This document shows positions 14,811 to 15,721 of a stretch of DNA of 15,721 nt, piece by piece. Origin of the DNA: an uncultured Verrucomicrobiota bacterium (GTDB lineage Bacteria; Verrucomicrobiota; Kiritimatiellia; RFP12; UBA1067); contig CALYRV010000038.1 in the NCBI GenBank assembly GCA_945483525.1, positions 1 through 15,721 of the forward strand. The letters run 5' to 3'. Position 1 is the first letter of the stretch; each line of letters opens with the position of its first letter. The translations under genes were made by a program, and so were the position numbers. The notes under the pieces were generated by a model that was given only the letters and a program-made list of their open reading frames with translations, was not told the DNA's origin and did no database searches.

Positions 14811-15721
14811 TCAGCAAGGAAAACAACGGAAAACCATCCCGTTATAAGGGCAGTTCCGCGAGAGAGAGACGAAATCGTTTGTATTGATCATTTTTTCGCC
14901 TCCAACTTCGACAACAGTATGCTGCAAAACCGTCGGATCAAGCCCATGAACAATCCGGGCGGGCATGTCATACCAAGCCTTAGCCCAACTTTCGACGTCC
15001 ATCCCCTCTTCCTCTACCATCACGGCATAGGTGATCGGAATCGCGGTCTCAAGTCCGATGATACCGTTCGCCGCCATCTCATACGGAAGATTCTTCTTCG
15101 CAAGAGGGTGCGGCGCATGATCAGTCGCGAACATCAGAATTCCGTCCTTTACCGCCCTTCGCAATTCAGACCGGTCCTCCTTTGTTGCCAAAGGCGGAGC
15201 CATCTTGAAGAACGAAGGTTGAAGGCAAGGATCAGCGGATGAAAATGGAATATCATCTTTCGTAAGGAGCAGATGATGCGGGGTTGCTTCGGCGGTGACG
15301 GGCAGCCCTTCACGTTGCGCGTCACGAATCAACGCCACGCCCTTCGCGGTAGAAATATGCTGGACATGATACCGACAACCAGTCTCACGGCAGACGGACA
15401 GGTCGCGTGCGATCGCTTCGGCCTCCGTGAACTCCGAAGCAAGCGCATGCTGGCAGATGACCATATTGAGATCATAAGCACGACGCATCGCTTCCTCCAG
15501 AACTTTCTGGTCCGACAAATATGTTCCGTCATCAGTAAAAAACGCCGCACCCGCTTCAGCCAACCGCTCTAAATCCGCCACTTCTTTTCCATGACGACCT
15601 TTCGAAATACACGCGGACGGGAAGAGAAGCGCGGAGCGCTGGGTGCAGGGTGCGGAGCGAAGAAATTTATTCCCAGCATCCTTCTGGTATCGGATCAGAT
15701 CCGGAGAGTCGCAGGCGGGCG
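14811..15721 (-). CDS. pyrC: Dihydroorotase, class I, missing its start (window edge) and probably its last residues
   Basis: Zinc amidohydrolase that closes carbamoyl-aspartate to dihydroorotate in pyrimidine synthesis. The frame is open to the window edge (first complete codons P-A-C-D-S-P-D-L-I-R-Y-Q). The GTG at 15581 is only an internal codon, because the conserved SACISKGRHGKE lies upstream of it. Class I metal and active-site marks are present: Asp in FFTDDG, His in ICQHALASE, His in YHVQHIST, ATPHHL, and Asp in ATDHAPH. The N-terminal HxH lies outside the window. The end SRNCPYNGMVFRCFPC-stop appears about 10 residues short of the usual ending, where a short strand and Gly-rich turn normally follow. 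It then runs, in the same frame, into a hydrogenase tail. An in-frame 21-bp insertion adds seven residues at 15631-15659. The enzyme could still fold; whether it is active is unclear. Confidence 0.88.
   Translation of the reverse strand, partial: PACDSPDLIRYQKDAGNKFLRSAPCTQRSALLFPSACISKGRHGKEVADLERLAEAGAAFFTDDGTYLSDQKVLEEAMRRAYDLNMVICQHALASEFTEAEAIARDLSVCRETGCRYHVQHISTAKGVALIRDAQREGLPVTAEATPHHLLLTKDDIPFSSADPCLQPSFFKMAPPLATKEDRSELRRAVKDGILMFATDHAPHPLAKKNLPYEMAANGIIGLETAIPITYAVMVEEEGMDVESWAKAWYDMPARIVHGLDPTVLQHTVVEVGGEKMINTNDFVSLSRNCPYNGMVFRCFPC
15631..15659 (-). repeat. 21-bp in-frame insertion with 8-bp flanking duplication in pyrC
   Basis: GCGGAGCG occurs at 15631-15638 and 15652-15659, separated by 13 nt (CTGGGTGCAGGGT). 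Removing one copy plus the 13 nt (21 bp, seven codons) restores NKFLRSALLFPSACISKG, which matches the spacing expected in dihydroorotases between the DSPDLI..YQ helix and the SACISKG strand. The insertion adds A-P-C-T-Q-R-S and keeps the frame. Confidence 0.55.

Noticed and set aside
14799..14815. TGA at 14811-14813 as a selenocysteine codon joining pyrC and the hydrogenase tail into one protein
   Set aside because: The two halves belong to unrelated families, and no SECIS-like hairpin is evident directly after the TGA; a joint or deletion is simpler.
14637..15242. Plus-strand open frame of about 201 codons across the pyrC/hydrogenase joint
   Set aside because: It overlaps two recognised minus-strand coding segments and shows no family motif.
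14811..15581. GTG at 15581 as the start of a 256-residue dihydroorotase
   Set aside because: The frame is open upstream and encodes conserved dihydroorotase sequence (SACISKGRHGKE, DSPDLIRYQ), so the gene simply runs off the window.

Overview
The window looks like a bacterial chromosome segment with every recognisable gene on the minus strand. It therefore reads right to left: a dihydroorotase, a [FeFe]-hydrogenase remnant, a giant beta-helix surface protein, NAD(P)HX dehydratase, an acyltransferase, a small membrane protein, phosphoserine aminotransferase, DapA, and a giant RHS protein. No rRNA, tRNA, CRISPR array or transposase is visible. The organism is probably a Gram-negative relative of the PVC group (Verrucomicrobiota/Kiritimatiellota-like). 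That is inferred from the very large secreted RHS and Pmp/autotransporter-like proteins standing beside housekeeping genes, and no marker gene in the window proves it.

Right edge (14661-15721): the 3' part of a class I dihydroorotase gene (pyrC) enters from beyond the window. It carries a small in-frame insertion bounded by an 8-bp direct repeat. It stops early and abuts, in the same frame, about 50 codons that look like the extreme C-terminus of a [FeFe]-hydrogenase. This is either a deletion scar or an assembly chimera. A strong hairpin follows.

Middle (8130-14506): an extended -10 promoter lies so close to the start codon that the mRNA should be almost leaderless. It drives a 1465-residue exported beta-helix/autotransporter-like protein. 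Packed behind it (gaps of 5, -8 and 7 nt) are nnrD (metabolite repair), a plsC-like acyltransferase and an 82-residue membrane protein, which together form a likely four-gene operon.

Left part (1-8071): a second extended -10 promoter with a 5'-terminal stem-loop leader drives serC and dapA (serine/vitamin B6 and lysine/peptidoglycan precursor synthesis). Fifteen bases after dapA comes a 1972-residue RHS protein with a signal peptide. The RHS shell (YD repeats plus RHS core) ends at codon 1750. The last 222 residues are a different, AT-rich tip with a His (FGHG) and a Cys (YHCRSG) arranged as in caspase-fold (CHAT/C80/gingipain-like) proteases. A further reading frame starts on the RHS stop codon (ATGA overlap) behind a good ribosome-binding site and runs off the window. 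It is the natural place for an immunity gene. This toxin-tip plus putative immunity pair is the most promising new system in the window.
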